NCBI RefSeq assembly: GCF_023218175.1 | Contig: NZ_JALPTH010000017.1 | Span: forward strand, 1-64,000 | Source: Streptomyces lichenis | GTDB lineage: Bacteria; Actinomycetota; Actinomycetes; Streptomycetales; Streptomycetaceae | Length of the DNA stretch: 64,000 nt | Direction: 5' to 3' | In this document: piece by piece, positions 43,224 through 51,793 of the stretch | How positions within the stretch are numbered: the first letter of the stretch is position 1 | How the letters are laid out: every line of letters starts with the position of its first letter | Program-made: the position numbers and the translations under genes | The notes under the pieces: model-generated | What the model was told of the DNA's origin: nothing | Seen by the model: only the letters and a program-made list of their open reading frames with translations | Databases searched by the model: none

Positions 43224-44525
43224 GTGCCTTCCGACGCGCCTTCGGACCGCCCCACGGGCCCGCCCCGGGGGCCCATGTCGGGCTCACCCGGGAGACCGCC
43301 CGGACCTCCGCCCGCCTCGGGTGAGACCCGCCCGGGCGGTCCGCCGTCCGGCCCGTCGGGCCCCTCCGGCGGCTCCGGCGGCTCCGGCGGACCGGGGGGC
43401 TCCGGCGGGGGAGGCGGTGCGGCCCCCGCCCCGGGCGGCCCCGGCGGCAGGCCGCCCCGGTGGCGCTCGGTTCCGGTGCTCGCGGCGATCGCCGCCGTGG
43501 TGGTCGCGGCGGTGGTGCTGGCGTTCGTCCTCACCCGCTCCGGAGGAAACGGCGGCGGAGGCGAGGCGAGCGGCGGGCAGGAGACCATCCGGCTCCAGCC
43601 GGCGGCCGCCACCGGACCCGATCCCTTCACCCCCTCCACCGCCGGGAAGGCCGCCGCCTCCGCCTCGCCGAGCACGCCGGCCCCCTCCTCGCCCGCGCCG
43701 TCCGGGAACGGCACGATCCGGCAGTACGAGGGCTCGCGGCCCGGGCTGTACGGCGGCACCCGCAACCGGGCGAGCTGCGATGTGGAGCGGCAGATCACCT
43801 ATCTGACGGCCGAGCCGGCCAAGAACAAGGCGTTCGCCGGGGCGCTGCGCATCCGCCCGGGCGATGTGCCCGACTACCTCCGCTCGCTCTCGCCGCTGAT
43901 GCTGCGCGCCGACACCTGGGTGACCAACCACGGCTACCGGGACGGCGCCGCGCGCCCGTACCAGGCGGTGCTCCAGGCCGGTACGGCGGTGCTGGTGGAC
44001 GACCGGGGCGCGCCGCGGGTGCGCTGCGCCTGCGGCAACCCACTGGGCGATCCGGTGGTGACCGGGAAGGCCCCCCGTACGGTGGGCACTCCCTGGCCGG
44101 GGTACTCGCTGTCCCGCACGGTGGTGGTCAAGCCGGCGCCGAAACCGGTGGAGAAGTTCGTCATCGTGGACACCGGGACCGGCGGCTGGATGACCCGCGA
44201 GACGGGCGACTCCAACGCCGACCGAGACCGGCCCACCACTCCCCCGGCCACCGAGCCGACGGACGGGACGACGGCGCCGACGACCTCGCCCGCGACCGAG
44301 ACCGGGCCGCCCACCTCCGTACCGCCGGAGCAGCCCGAGCCGGAGTCGCCGGCCGATCCGGGCACCTCCCAGGCCCCCGAGCCGCCGCCGGACACCGACA
44401 CCCGGGGGCCGGCGACCGGGACCGAGCCGCCGCCCGGGGACACCACCACCGGCCCGCCGCCCGGCGACGGCTCACCGGAGGCCCCGCCGTCCCAGGAGCC
44501 GGTCCCACCGCCCTCGGCGCCCTGA
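43224..44525 (+). CDS. DUF6777-type membrane-anchored protein
   Basis: A 433-residue protein. GTG 43224 is preferred (GAAAGGGG upstream); ATG 43194 and 43209 are in-frame alternatives. An N-terminal Pro/Gly/Ser-rich cytoplasmic tail of ~80 residues leads to one helix (SVPVLAAIAAVVVAAVVLAF). The extracytoplasmic part has a compact Cys-containing domain (RNRASCDVERQITYLTAEPA, RSLSPLMLRADTWVTNHGYR, RVRCACGNPLGDPV) and ends in a ~110-residue Pro/Thr/Glu tail. The domain fits actinobacterial DUF6777. Paired with the streptophobe gene, it belongs to an uncharacterised envelope module. Confidence 0.82.
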   Translation: MPSDAPSDRPTGPPRGPMSGSPGRPPGPPPASGETRPGGPPSGPSGPSGGSGGSGGPGGSGGGGGAAPAPGGPGGRPPRWRSVPVLAAIAAVVVAAVVLAFVLTRSGGNGGGGEASGGQETIRLQPAAATGPDPFTPSTAGKAAASASPSTPAPSSPAPSGNGTIRQYEGSRPGLYGGTRNRASCDVERQITYLTAEPAKNKAFAGALRIRPGDVPDYLRSLSPLMLRADTWVTNHGYRDGAARPYQAVLQAGTAVLVDDRGAPRVRCACGNPLGDPVVTGKAPRTVGTPWPGYSLSRTVVVKPAPKPVEKFVIVDTGTGGWMTRETGDSNADRDRPTTPPATEPTDGTTAPTTSPATETGPPTSVPPEQPEPESPADPGTSQAPEPPPDTDTRGPATGTEPPPGDTTTGPPPGDGSPEAPPSQEPVPPPSAP

Positions 44526-44596
44526 CCGGACCCGCCGGGGCGGCATCACCACCGCTGAGCTGCGCGTTCCACACCGTTCGCGGCATATCGTCGGAT

Positions 44597-44602
44597 TAGC
44601 CT
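44597..44602 (+). promoter_or_regulatory. Candidate -10 element of a leaderless transcript
   Basis: TAGCCT ends exactly seven bases before ATG 44609, with no ribosome-binding site in between, the same spacing as at 35807-35812. It suggests transcription starting at the start codon. Confidence 0.45.
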
Positions 44603-44608
44603 GTGATC

Positions 44609-45757
44609 ATGTCCGACATGCATGACCACAGGCCGACCGAGGAGACCGAGCACCCCGAACGGGGAGGAAGGGGCGGGGAGGAGCCTGCCCACGAGGACGG
44701 GCATCCGCCGCACGGCGCCCATGGACGCCCGCCGACCCGCGCGGACACCTGGGCGATGTTCAAGCGGTCGCCCTTCCTGCCCGCCACGGTGCTGGTGTTC
44801 ATCCTGGCCCTGGCCGCAGCGCTGTTCGCCGGCTCGTACACGTACACGATGGCCAACCCCACCCCCCGGCACATCCCGACCGCCGTGGTCGGACCGGCGG
44901 ACTCCCCGGCCGGCGAGGCGTTCACCGGCGGGATGGAGAAGGCCCTCAACTCCTCGCTGACCCTGCGCCCCTACCGGAACCGGGCCCAGGCCCTGGAGGC
45001 GGTCAACGAGCAGCGGGTGTTCGCCATCCTGACGGTACGGCCGCACGGGGGCGGGGTCGGCTTCGATGTGGCCGGCGCCTCGGGTTCGTCGGTGGCGCAG
45101 CTGCTGGCCCAGTCCGCGCTGACCGTGGGGAAGGCCACCGGGGTGCCGGTGCGGGTGGCGGACGTCAAGCCGCTGCAGAAGGGTGATCCCCGGGGGCTGG
45201 CGCTGTTCTACATCTCGCTCGCCGCGGTGATCATCGGCTTCGTCGGCGCGATCCAGCTCAGTGTGCACGCCCGGCCGCTCAACCCGGCCGAGCGGATCGC
45301 CTTCACCGCGCTGTACGCGCTGCTCGGCGGGTTCGCGATCGCCGCGACCGTGGACTGGCTGCTGGGCGCGCTGGACCTGCCGTTCGTGGAGTCCTGGCTG
45401 ATCCTGGCGCTGACGATGTTCACCTCCGGGATGGTCTTCTCGATGTTCAACACCCTGATCGGCCGGTGGGCGATGCTGCCGACCTGGGGGCTGATGGTGC
45501 TGCTGGGCAACCCCTCGTCCGGCGGCGCGGTCTCCTGGCCGCTGCTGCCCTCGGTGCTCGGGCACATCGGCCAGTGGCTGCCGCCGGGGGCCTCGATCAA
45601 CGCCCAGCACACGGCGGTCTACTTCGGGGGCCACCAGCACCTCTTCCCGTTCGCGGTGCTGGCCGGATGGGCGCTGCTGTCCTCCGCGGTGTTCTGGTTC
45701 TGGCGCCACCGCCACCCCGGCGGCCGCGACCGGGGCGGGGCGCACGCGGCGCTGTGA
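44609..45757 (+). CDS. ABC-2/YhgE-like membrane protein (DUF3533 type)
   Basis: A 382-residue protein with a His/Glu/Gly-rich cytoplasmic N-terminus (about 1-45), a first helix (ATVLVFILALAAALFAGSYT), a large extracytoplasmic loop of ~120 residues (VGPADSPAGEAFTGGMEKAL, NEQRVFAILTVRP), and five more helices. This is the layout of YhgE/Pip-like and DUF3533 proteins, related to ABC-2 permeases but without a matching ATPase here. ATG 44609 is preferred over GTG 44603. Possible role in secretion or envelope function; not certain. Confidence 0.8.
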   Translation: MSDMHDHRPTEETEHPERGGRGGEEPAHEDGHPPHGAHGRPPTRADTWAMFKRSPFLPATVLVFILALAAALFAGSYTYTMANPTPRHIPTAVVGPADSPAGEAFTGGMEKALNSSLTLRPYRNRAQALEAVNEQRVFAILTVRPHGGGVGFDVAGASGSSVAQLLAQSALTVGKATGVPVRVADVKPLQKGDPRGLALFYISLAAVIIGFVGAIQLSVHARPLNPAERIAFTALYALLGGFAIAATVDWLLGALDLPFVESWLILALTMFTSGMVFSMFNTLIGRWAMLPTWGLMVLLGNPSSGGAVSWPLLPSVLGHIGQWLPPGASINAQHTAVYFGGHQHLFPFAVLAGWALLSSAVFWFWRHRHPGGRDRGGAHAAL

Positions 45758-45768
45758 GGTGAGACCGC

Positions 45769-45812
45769 GGGGCCCGACTCCACCGGCGGCGGAGCCGGCG
45801 GGGTCGGGCCCC
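45769..45812. terminator. Strong hairpin between convergent genes
   Basis: GGGGCCCGACTCC (45769-45781) pairs with GGGGTCGGGCCCC (45800-45812) with one mismatch, between two convergent stop codons. Confidence 0.75.
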
Positions 45813-45819
45813 GGGCCGG

Positions 45820-46515
45820 TCAGCCCTCGGCGAGCAGCTTCCGCATCCGGGTGATCTCGGCGCTCTGCGAGGCGACGACGGACTCGGCCAGCTTCCTGGC
45901 CGGCCGGTGGACGCCCTCGGCGAGCTCGGTGCGGGCCATCTCCACCGCGCCCTGGTGGTGCCGGACCATCAGCTCCAGGAAGGCCCGGTCGAAGGCCTGG
46001 CCGGAGGCGCGCTCCAGCCGGTCCATCTCGGCCCCGCTCATCATCCCGGCCATGGCGTGGCCGCCCTCGTGGCCGCCGTGGCCGCCGGGCTCCTCGGCGG
46101 GCACCCGCTCACCCCAGGCGGTCAGCCAGCCGGTCAGGGTGGCGATCTCCGGGCCCTGCTCCTTGTCGATGGCGGCGGCCAGCGCCTTGACCTCGGCCGA
46201 TCCGGCCCGGTCGCGGGCCAGCTCCGCCATGGCGATCGCCTGGCGGTGGTGCGGGATCATCCCCTGCGCGAACGCGGTGTCGGCGGCGTTGCGGGCCCCC
46301 TTCCCCGGGTCCGCGGAAGAGGACGCGGAGGCGGAGGCGGAAGGGGCCGGGGTGGAAGTGGCGCCATGGCCGGAGTGGCCGGTGGAGCCGGTGGAGTCCG
46401 CGCCGCCGCAGCCGGCCAGCAGCAGGGCGGCGGCGGTGAGGGCGGCGGCCGCCCCCGCGGCCCGGCGGGCGCGGGCGGTGGGCGGAAGGGTACGGCGGAA
46501 GGGACGTGCGGTCAT
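45820..46515 (-). CDS. DUF305 lipoprotein (probable metal-binding)
   Basis: A 231-residue lipoprotein. The signal is ALTAAALLLAGC with lipobox Cys36. Two DUF305 repeats carry the His/Met motifs FAQGMIPHHRQAIAMAELAR and FLELMVRHHQGAVEMARTEL, with a His-rich segment between them (GGHGGHEGGHAMAGMMSGAE). Family members such as CopM bind copper. AAGGAG precedes the ATG. It lies downstream of the DUF6153 gene on the same strand, 123 bases away, and the two are probably co-transcribed. Confidence 0.9.
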   Translation of the reverse strand: MTARPFRRTLPPTARARRAAGAAAALTAAALLLAGCGGADSTGSTGHSGHGATSTPAPSASASASSSADPGKGARNAADTAFAQGMIPHHRQAIAMAELARDRAGSAEVKALAAAIDKEQGPEIATLTGWLTAWGERVPAEEPGGHGGHEGGHAMAGMMSGAEMDRLERASGQAFDRAFLELMVRHHQGAVEMARTELAEGVHRPARKLAESVVASQSAEITRMRKLLAEG

Positions 46516-46638
46516 GGTGGTGCGACTCCTTGCGCGTGCGGCGGGCCCGGCCGAGGGCCGTGGCGGGCCGCGATGACGGGTGAACAGGCTCGGAGGCACG
46601 GCGTAGCCCTGTTCGGGGAGGGCGCCGTGCGGGCGGGC

Positions 46639-47082
46639 CTATATGCGCAGGAGTTGGAGGCGGGCCAGATCCGGTGGCGCCCGGTCGGTCGCCGTGGCGG
46701 CGGAGAGCTGGGCGCGCGGGACTTCGGCGGTGGCCGCCTCGACCGTGCCGGGCGCCAGGGGCGCGGGCACGGGGGCGGTGGAGACGCCGCTCGCCGCACA
46801 GGTCGGGTCGGCGTGCTCCAGGTGGCCGCGGTGGCCGCCACCGGGGGCGGCGAGATGGTCGCAGTGGTCGCCGGCCACATGCTCGGCGGCCGTCCGGGCG
46901 GTCCCGGAAGGCCGCTCGGAGCCATGGTGTCCGCTGTGGGCGGCGGGTGCTGCGGTGACGCCCATGGTGAGCGGGCCGGGGGCCAGCCCGTGCATGGCCA
47001 CCACCCCGGCGAGCACGGCCAGCACCAGCAGCAGCCGGTACGCCGCGGGGCGTACGGGGCGGATGCGGTGGCCAGGGCTCAT
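46639..47082 (-). CDS. DUF6153 family His-rich membrane protein
   Basis: A 147-residue protein with one N-terminal helix (YRLLLVLAVLAGVVAMHGLA) and a His/Cys-rich extracytoplasmic part (AHSGHHGSE, HVAGDHCDHLAAP, GHRGHLEHADPTC). This fits DUF6153, commonly paired with DUF305 lipoproteins in Streptomyces. The clustered His and Cys residues suggest metal (copper-like) binding, but no function is proven. Confidence 0.85.
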   Translation of the reverse strand: MSPGHRIRPVRPAAYRLLLVLAVLAGVVAMHGLAPGPLTMGVTAAPAAHSGHHGSERPSGTARTAAEHVAGDHCDHLAAPGGGHRGHLEHADPTCAASGVSTAPVPAPLAPGTVEAATAEVPRAQLSAATATDRAPPDLARLQLLRI

Positions 47083-47341
47083 GGTGACCCATCGTAAGGG
47101 TGGAGCCGGGTGCGCCGTCCGGCGGCCGGCACAGCGGCGGCCCCCGGACGGTTACCGCCCGTCCGGGGGCCGTGGCCAGCAGCCCCGAGAGGTGGTGGGG
47201 CGCTTGGAGTTAACAGAGCGAGTCTGCCGCGAGGAGGCGCCGGGAGGGCGCAGGCGGCACCCGGAGGGGGTCCGATGTCACCCGTCCGGTCCTCGCGCCG
47301 GCTCTGTCGCCGGTCCTCGGGAGTGGACTCGCCCCGGCGGA

Positions 47342-47791
47342 TCAGACCTCGCCGCGCCAGGAGCCGCTCTCGGCGCCACGGGACTCGATGAACCCCTTGA
47401 ACCGCTTCAGATCACCGATGACCTGCCGCTTGACCACGCCGAGCTTGTCCCCGACGGTCTCCTTCAAGCCGTCCGGCTCGAAGTCCATCTGGAGCATGAT
47501 CTTGGTGGTGGTGTCGTCGATCCGGTGGAAGGTCACCACGCCGGCCTGCCGCGCCTCGCCCGCGACGGTGGTCCAGGCGACCCGCTCGTCCGGGATCTGC
47601 TCGGTGATCTCGGCGTCGAACTCGCGCACGGCCCCGTCCACCTTGGTCACCCAGTGCGTCAGGGTGTCCGAGCGCTGCTCGATGCGCTCCACACCCTCCA
47701 TGAACTCGGGGAAGGACTCGAACTGCGTCCACTGGTTGTAGGCGGTGCGCACCGGGACGCGGACCTCGACGGACTCCTCGACCTTCGACAT
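47342..47791 (-). CDS. SRPBCC family protein (polyketide cyclase/dehydrase-like)
   Basis: A 149-residue single-domain START/SRPBCC protein. The family-typical beginning is VEESVEVRVPVRTAYNQWTQ, then FESFPEFMEGVERIEQRSD and RVAWTTVAGEARQAGVVTFH. AAAGGA nine bases upstream fixes the ATG. Members bind hydrophobic ligands; some are called cyclases, and mycobacterial Rv0910 is a toxin. No partner gene adjoins it. It is divergent from the ChaB-like gene. Confidence 0.88.
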   Translation of the reverse strand: MSKVEESVEVRVPVRTAYNQWTQFESFPEFMEGVERIEQRSDTLTHWVTKVDGAVREFDAEITEQIPDERVAWTTVAGEARQAGVVTFHRIDDTTTKIMLQMDFEPDGLKETVGDKLGVVKRQVIGDLKRFKGFIESRGAESGSWRGEV

Positions 47792-47987
47792 GTGTGGCGT
47801 GTCCTTTCCGGGCCCGACTGCCTCCGGCCGTACGCCGGCGGCGACCGCGTCGGTCCCTGCCGGCAGTCCTTGTGCCCCCGGCAACCGCCTCTATGGCCCT
47901 GTTTGTTCGGCCCGGATCGGGACACTCGTCCGCCGCCCTCTGTCCCGCGTCCGGCCGGACGGGGCGCGTTTCGCGGAGGTGACGAGG

Positions 47988-48389
47988 ATGCCGGGAGAGC
48001 AGGAACTCCCCTCGACGCTGCGGCGGTCCGAGCAGGGCGCGCGGCGCACCTGGATCGCGGCGCACGACTCGGCCGTGGAGCAGTACGGCGAGGGCGAGCG
48101 GGCGCACCGGGTCGCGTACAGCGCCCTCAAGCACAGCTACGAGAAGGTGGGCGACCACTGGGAGCGCAAGGAGGGCGGTCGCAAGGGGCCGTCCGACGAA
48201 CTGGCCGCCACGCCCCGCGGGACGGGCGGGCACAGCGGCGGCGGCACCGACGAGAACGCCTCCAAGGGCCATCTGTACGAGCTGGCCAAGCGCCTGGGGG
48301 TGGAGGGCCGTTCGCGGATGTCCAAGGCCGAACTGGCCGCCGCGGTCGAGAAGGCCAACCGCTCGGCGACCCGCAGGGCGCGGTCCTGA
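47988..48389 (+). CDS. ChaB-domain protein with Rho N-terminal/SAP-like tail
   Basis: A 133-residue protein. ChaB-like domain at about 8-55 (STLRRSEQGARRTWIAAHDS, AVEQYGEGERAHRVAYSALK, YEKVGDHW). A Gly/Ser linker leads to a Rho-N/SAP-type helix-extended segment (SKGHLYELAKRLGVEGRSRM, SKAELAAAVEKAN) that often binds nucleic acid. GGAGG eight bases upstream supports ATG 47988; an in-frame GTG lies at 47979. A weak SigB-like sequence (GTTT-N14-GGGACA) lies at 47901-47924. Role unknown; the family is linked to cation transport regulation in name only. Confidence 0.85.
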   Translation: MPGEQELPSTLRRSEQGARRTWIAAHDSAVEQYGEGERAHRVAYSALKHSYEKVGDHWERKEGGRKGPSDELAATPRGTGGHSGGGTDENASKGHLYELAKRLGVEGRSRMSKAELAAAVEKANRSATRRARS

Positions 48390-48422
48390 GCCGTCACCAC
48401 CCCGCGAGAGGGGCGGCGGTCG

Positions 48423-48692
48423 TCACATGGCAAGGTGCGCGGGGATGTGCGTCTCCTCCTCGATCTCGCCGCCGGCCTTGCGCATCAGGGTGCGGGAGAG
48501 CTCGTTGAGGCAGCGTGCGGCGGCGATCTCCTCGCCGATCCGCTGCTGCTCCCGGTCGTCCGGGTGCCGGCGGGCATGTCCGTGCGCCCGCATCTCGGTG
48601 CCGTCCGGCAGCCGCACCAGGCAGGCCGCCCGGGTCTTGCCGGCCTCCTCGGTGAACTCGACGTCCACATGCCATCCGACGATCGTCTGCAT
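48423..48692 (-). CDS. DUF1876 family protein (dsRBD-like)
   Basis: An 89-residue protein (MQTIVGWHVDVEFTEEAGKT, LVRLPDGTEMRAHGHARRHP, AAARCLNELSRTLMRKAGGE). It matches DUF1876, a small actinobacterial family with a predicted double-stranded-RNA-binding-like alpha/beta fold, often in osmotic or dormancy stress regulons. GGAGGTGG lies upstream of the ATG. It is convergent with the ChaB-like gene. Confidence 0.88.
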   Translation of the reverse strand: MQTIVGWHVDVEFTEEAGKTRAACLVRLPDGTEMRAHGHARRHPDDREQQRIGEEIAAARCLNELSRTLMRKAGGEIEEETHIPAHLAM

Positions 48693-48871
48693 CCTCGCCA
48701 CCTCCCGGTCGTCGCGTCCCCTCCTCCCAGCGTGCACCCGCCGGGTGGAGGCCGCCGCCCGGGCACCCGGGGCTGAACGGCCGGCCTCCGGGCTCCGTAC
48801 CAGTGACCGATCCGCCCGGGGCGCGGCCGCGGCCCGGGCGGGAAGGCACGGACGGCGACGGGAGTGGGGCC

Positions 48872-49288
48872 ATGACGGAGCGGGACGAGCGGGTGGTGCG
48901 GGGTCTGCCGGACGGCGGCGCGGAGGTGGCGGTGGTGCTCCGGCTGCGCTGGGACGACATCGCGGCCCTCGGCCGGGAGGCGAGCCGGCTGGCCGAGCAG
49001 CGGGGCGCCCCGGTGAGCCTGGACGACGCCGTCAGCCACCGGTTGCGCACCTGGTCGTCGGTGGCCGCCGCCCCGGAGGACCGGGGCGGCGGCCGGATGG
49101 CGGAGGGGCCGCGCACGGTGGGCGCGGGTCCCACCGGGCCGTCCGCGGCACCGGCCGGGGTCGCCGGGGCCGGCGGCGCGCCGGTGCTGCCGTCGGCCGG
49201 TGCGGCGGCCGAGCACCCCGGGCACCCGGTGGGCCGGCTCGGCGGTCCTCCGGCGGCCGTGGGCGCCGGTCCGCAGCACGCCCGGTAG
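48872..49288 (+). CDS. Hypothetical protein with low-complexity tail
   Basis: A 138-residue protein. The first ~65 residues are compositionally normal (TERDERVVRGLPDGGAEVAV, VLRLRWDDIAALGREASRLA, VSLDDAVSHRLRTWSS) and may form a short helical domain. The rest is Ala/Gly/Pro-rich. ATG 48872 follows GGGAGTGGGG. I recognise no family. Confidence 0.6.
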   Translation: MTERDERVVRGLPDGGAEVAVVLRLRWDDIAALGREASRLAEQRGAPVSLDDAVSHRLRTWSSVAAAPEDRGGGRMAEGPRTVGAGPTGPSAAPAGVAGAGGAPVLPSAGAAAEHPGHPVGRLGGPPAAVGAGPQHAR

Positions 49289-49333
49289 GCCGGTGCGGCC
49301 GGTGGGCCCGGCCCTGCCCGTACCGGATCGCGC

Positions 49334-49429
49334 AACCGGTCCGCGGACACCGTCCGCCACCCCGTCCGCGTACACCGCCCGCCATCCCGTCCGCGTGAAC
49401 CGTCCCCGCAACCGGTCCGCGTGACCGGG
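49334..49429. repeat. Degenerate 25-26-bp tandem repeat
   Basis: Nearly four imperfect copies of a unit containing ACCGGTCCGCG and ACCGTCCGCCA lie in the gap before the PPK2 gene. No gene is supported there. Confidence 0.75.
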
Positions 49430-49506
49430 ATTCCTCCCGCCCAGCCCGGGCAGGCGGGCGTACGTACGCTGGGTGGGAGGCGCGAGGACGGGTGGTGGGA
49501 CGGACC

Positions 49507-50493
49507 ATGGACGAACGGCCGGCCGAAGAGGACGAGGCGGAACTGCTGCTCCACGGGCTGACCGTGGACACCAGCCGGCCCGAGCAGCCGGTGCTGCTCG
49601 ACGAGGACGGGGAGCCGATCCAGACCTGGCGGGAGAACTACCCGTACGACCGCAAGGTGCGGCGCCGGGAGTACGACCTGGCCAAGCGGGTGCTGCAGAT
49701 CGAGATGCTGAAGCTCCAGCGGTGGGTCAAGGACACCGGGCAGCGGCTGGTGGTGATCTGCGAGGGGCGGGACGCGGCCGGCAAGGGCGGCACCATCCAG
49801 CGGTTCACCGAGCGGCTGAACCCCCGCGGTGCCCGGGTGGTGGCCCTGGAGAAGCCGACCGAGCGGGAGGCCACCCAGTGGTACTTCCAGCGGTATGTGG
49901 CCCACCTGCCGGCCGCCGGGGAGATCGTGTTCTTCGACCGCTCCTGGTACAACCGGGCCGGGGTGGAGCGGGTCATGGACTTCTGCACCGAGGAGGAGTA
50001 CGGGCTGTTCCTGCGCCAGTGCCCGGCCTTCGAGCGGATGCTGGTCGAGGACGGCGTGCTGCTGGTGAAGTTCTGGTTCTCGGTGTCCCGGCGGGAGCAG
50101 CGGACCCGGTTCGCGATACGGCAGGTCGATCCGGTGCGCCAGTGGAAGCTGTCGCCTACCGACCTCGCCTCGCTGGACCTGTGGGACGAGTACACCACCG
50201 CCAAGGTGGACATGTTCCGGGCCACCGACACCACCGAGGCGCCGTGGACGGTGGTGAAGAGCAACGACAAGAAGCGCGGCCGGCTGGAGGCGATGCGCTC
50301 GCTGCTGTCCCGCTTCGACTACCCGAGCAAGGACGTCAAGGCGGTCGGCGAGCCGGACCCGCTGATCGTGGGCGCCGCCGACACCCTGCTGGAGCCGGGC
50401 GAGGAGAGCACCGCCCTCTCCCCCACCCCGCTGGCACCGGCCGCCGACGGCCCGGGTGCCCACCCGCCCGAGCACTCGGGCGCGGCCGGGTAG
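49507..50493 (+). CDS. ppk2: Polyphosphate kinase 2
   Basis: A 328-residue class I PPK2. Walker A is GRDAAGKGG (87-95), Walker B/lid region FFDRSWYNRAGVERVM (142-157), preceded by VVALEKPTEREATQWYFQRY and followed by VLLVKFWFSVSRREQRTRFA and QWKLSPTDLASLDLWDEYTT. These are diagnostic. It transfers phosphate between polyphosphate and nucleoside diphosphates, generating ATP/GTP from polyphosphate under stress. The ~45 C-terminal residues are disordered. ATG 49507 was chosen, with an in-frame alternative at 49492. Confidence 0.95.
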   Translation: MDERPAEEDEAELLLHGLTVDTSRPEQPVLLDEDGEPIQTWRENYPYDRKVRRREYDLAKRVLQIEMLKLQRWVKDTGQRLVVICEGRDAAGKGGTIQRFTERLNPRGARVVALEKPTEREATQWYFQRYVAHLPAAGEIVFFDRSWYNRAGVERVMDFCTEEEYGLFLRQCPAFERMLVEDGVLLVKFWFSVSRREQRTRFAIRQVDPVRQWKLSPTDLASLDLWDEYTTAKVDMFRATDTTEAPWTVVKSNDKKRGRLEAMRSLLSRFDYPSKDVKAVGEPDPLIVGAADTLLEPGEESTALSPTPLAPAADGPGAHPPEHSGAAG

Positions 50494-50709
50494 CCCGCCG
50501 TACCGGCCCCGCCGTCATCCGTCCGCTGCGGTGGCGGCGGGCCAGGATGCGCAGCACGGTGCACCTCGCCGGTGAAGCCGCGCAGGAAGAGGTCCTGGTG
50601 GCCGCGACACGGGCGGAGCGGTGGGGGGCTTCGCGGTCGGTCGTGGCGTGACGTTGTACGGGTGATGACGCCAGGGCAAGCGCTACCGCCCGATCGCGCA
50701 CGCAGACAG

Positions 50710-50750
50710 GCCCCGGGGCCCCGAACCGGTGCGGTCCGGGGCCCGGGGGC
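50710..50750. terminator. Hairpin before convergent VOC gene
   Basis: GCCCCGGGGCCCCG (50710-50723) pairs with CGGGGCCCGGGGGC (50737-50750) with minor mismatch, just downstream of the minus-strand VOC gene stop. Confidence 0.65.
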
Positions 50751-50757
50751 AGGCGGC

Positions 50758-51192
50758 TCAGGCGGGGTTGCCCGGTCCCGCGATGTTGACCATCCACATC
50801 ACGCCGAAGCGGTCGACGCACATACCGAACTCGTCGCCCCACATCTGCGTCTCCAGCGGTACGGCGACGGTACCGCCGTCGCCGGAGACCCCCTCCCACC
50901 AGCCGCGCAGCGCGGTGGCGTCGTCGCCGCTGAGGCAGACGGCCATGGTGTTGCCCGGCCGGTACTCCACCCCGGGCGGGGTGTCCGCGCCCATCAGGGT
51001 GAGGACGCCCGGCACCTCCAGCATGGCGTGCATGATCTTGTCCTCGGTGCCGGGCGGGGCGTCGCCCAACTCACCGCCGATCTCACCGAAGGTGCCGAGG
51101 GTCAGCTCACCCCCGAAGACCCGCTGGTAGAACTGCATGGCCTGCCGGGCGTTGCCGTCGAAGCTCAGATAGGGATTGAGTCGCTTTGTCAT
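50758..51192 (-). CDS. VOC family (PhnB/glyoxalase-like) protein
   Basis: A 144-residue vicinal-oxygen-chelate fold protein (LNPYLSFDGNARQAMQFYQR, VFGGELTLGTFGEI, IMHAMLEVPGVLTLMGADTP, WGDEFGMCVDRFGVMWMVNI). It is of the PhnB/3-demethylubiquinone-methyltransferase-like subgroup, which bears E/H/Q metal ligands weakly. Substrate unknown. It is followed upstream on the same strand by the gluconokinase gene, 49 bases away. Confidence 0.88.
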   Translation of the reverse strand: MTKRLNPYLSFDGNARQAMQFYQRVFGGELTLGTFGEIGGELGDAPPGTEDKIMHAMLEVPGVLTLMGADTPPGVEYRPGNTMAVCLSGDDATALRGWWEGVSGDGGTVAVPLETQMWGDEFGMCVDRFGVMWMVNIAGPGNPA

Positions 51193-51241
51193 GATGAGCC
51201 CCTTTCCGTGGCGACATCGTCACAGAGATCGGGGAGGGGGG

Positions 51242-51793
51242 TCACAGTCCGATGGGCGGCCGGCGGGCGGCGTCCGGCAGCAGATGCGCCCGTACGGCGG
51301 CGATCGCCAGGGCGGCGGTGTCCTCCGGGGTGCCGTCCACCGGCACCACCGCGCCCTGCTCGTCGTGCTGGAGCGGCTCCAGGGTGTCGAGCTGGGACCG
51401 CAGCAGCGCCGGCGGCATGAAGTGCCCCTGCCGCTGGGCCATCCGGGCGGCGATCAGCTCGGCGGAGCCGTGCAGATGGACGAGGAAGAGGTACGGGGCG
51501 GCGGCCACCAGCAGGTCGCGGTAGCCGCGCCGCAGTGCCGAGCAGGCGACTACGCCGCCCGTCCGCGTATGGCCGGCCAGCCAGTCGGCGATCGCGTGCA
51601 GCCACGGCAGGCGGTCCTCGTCGGTGAGCGGCACCCCGGCGCGCATCTTCGCCACGTTGCGGGCGGGATGGAAGTCGTCCCCCTCCGCGTACGGCACGTC
51701 CAGCGCCCGGGCGAGGGCGGTTCCGACGGTGGACTTGCCCGATCCTGAGACGCCGATGACGGCGACCAGCGGGACGGCTTGTTCGTCTGCCAT
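51242..51793 (-). CDS. gntK: Gluconokinase
   Basis: A 183-residue P-loop kinase. Walker A GVSGSGKST is at 14-22, then ALDVPYAEGDDFHPARNVAK, MRAGVPLTDEDRLPWLHAIA, CSALRRGYRDLL and FLVHLHGS...RMAQRQGHFMPPALLRSQLD, all diagnostic. It phosphorylates D-gluconate to 6-phosphogluconate for the pentose phosphate pathway. Neither gntR nor gntP adjoins. ATG 51793. Confidence 0.95.
   Translation of the reverse strand: MADEQAVPLVAVIGVSGSGKSTVGTALARALDVPYAEGDDFHPARNVAKMRAGVPLTDEDRLPWLHAIADWLAGHTRTGGVVACSALRRGYRDLLVAAAPYLFLVHLHGSAELIAARMAQRQGHFMPPALLRSQLDTLEPLQHDEQGAVVPVDGTPEDTAALAIAAVRAHLLPDAARRPPIGL

Noticed and set aside
8167..47791. MT0933-like protein pairing with the SRPBCC protein as toxin-antitoxin
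   Set aside because: The genes are about 39 kb apart and in opposite orientations; no evidence of pairing beyond family names.
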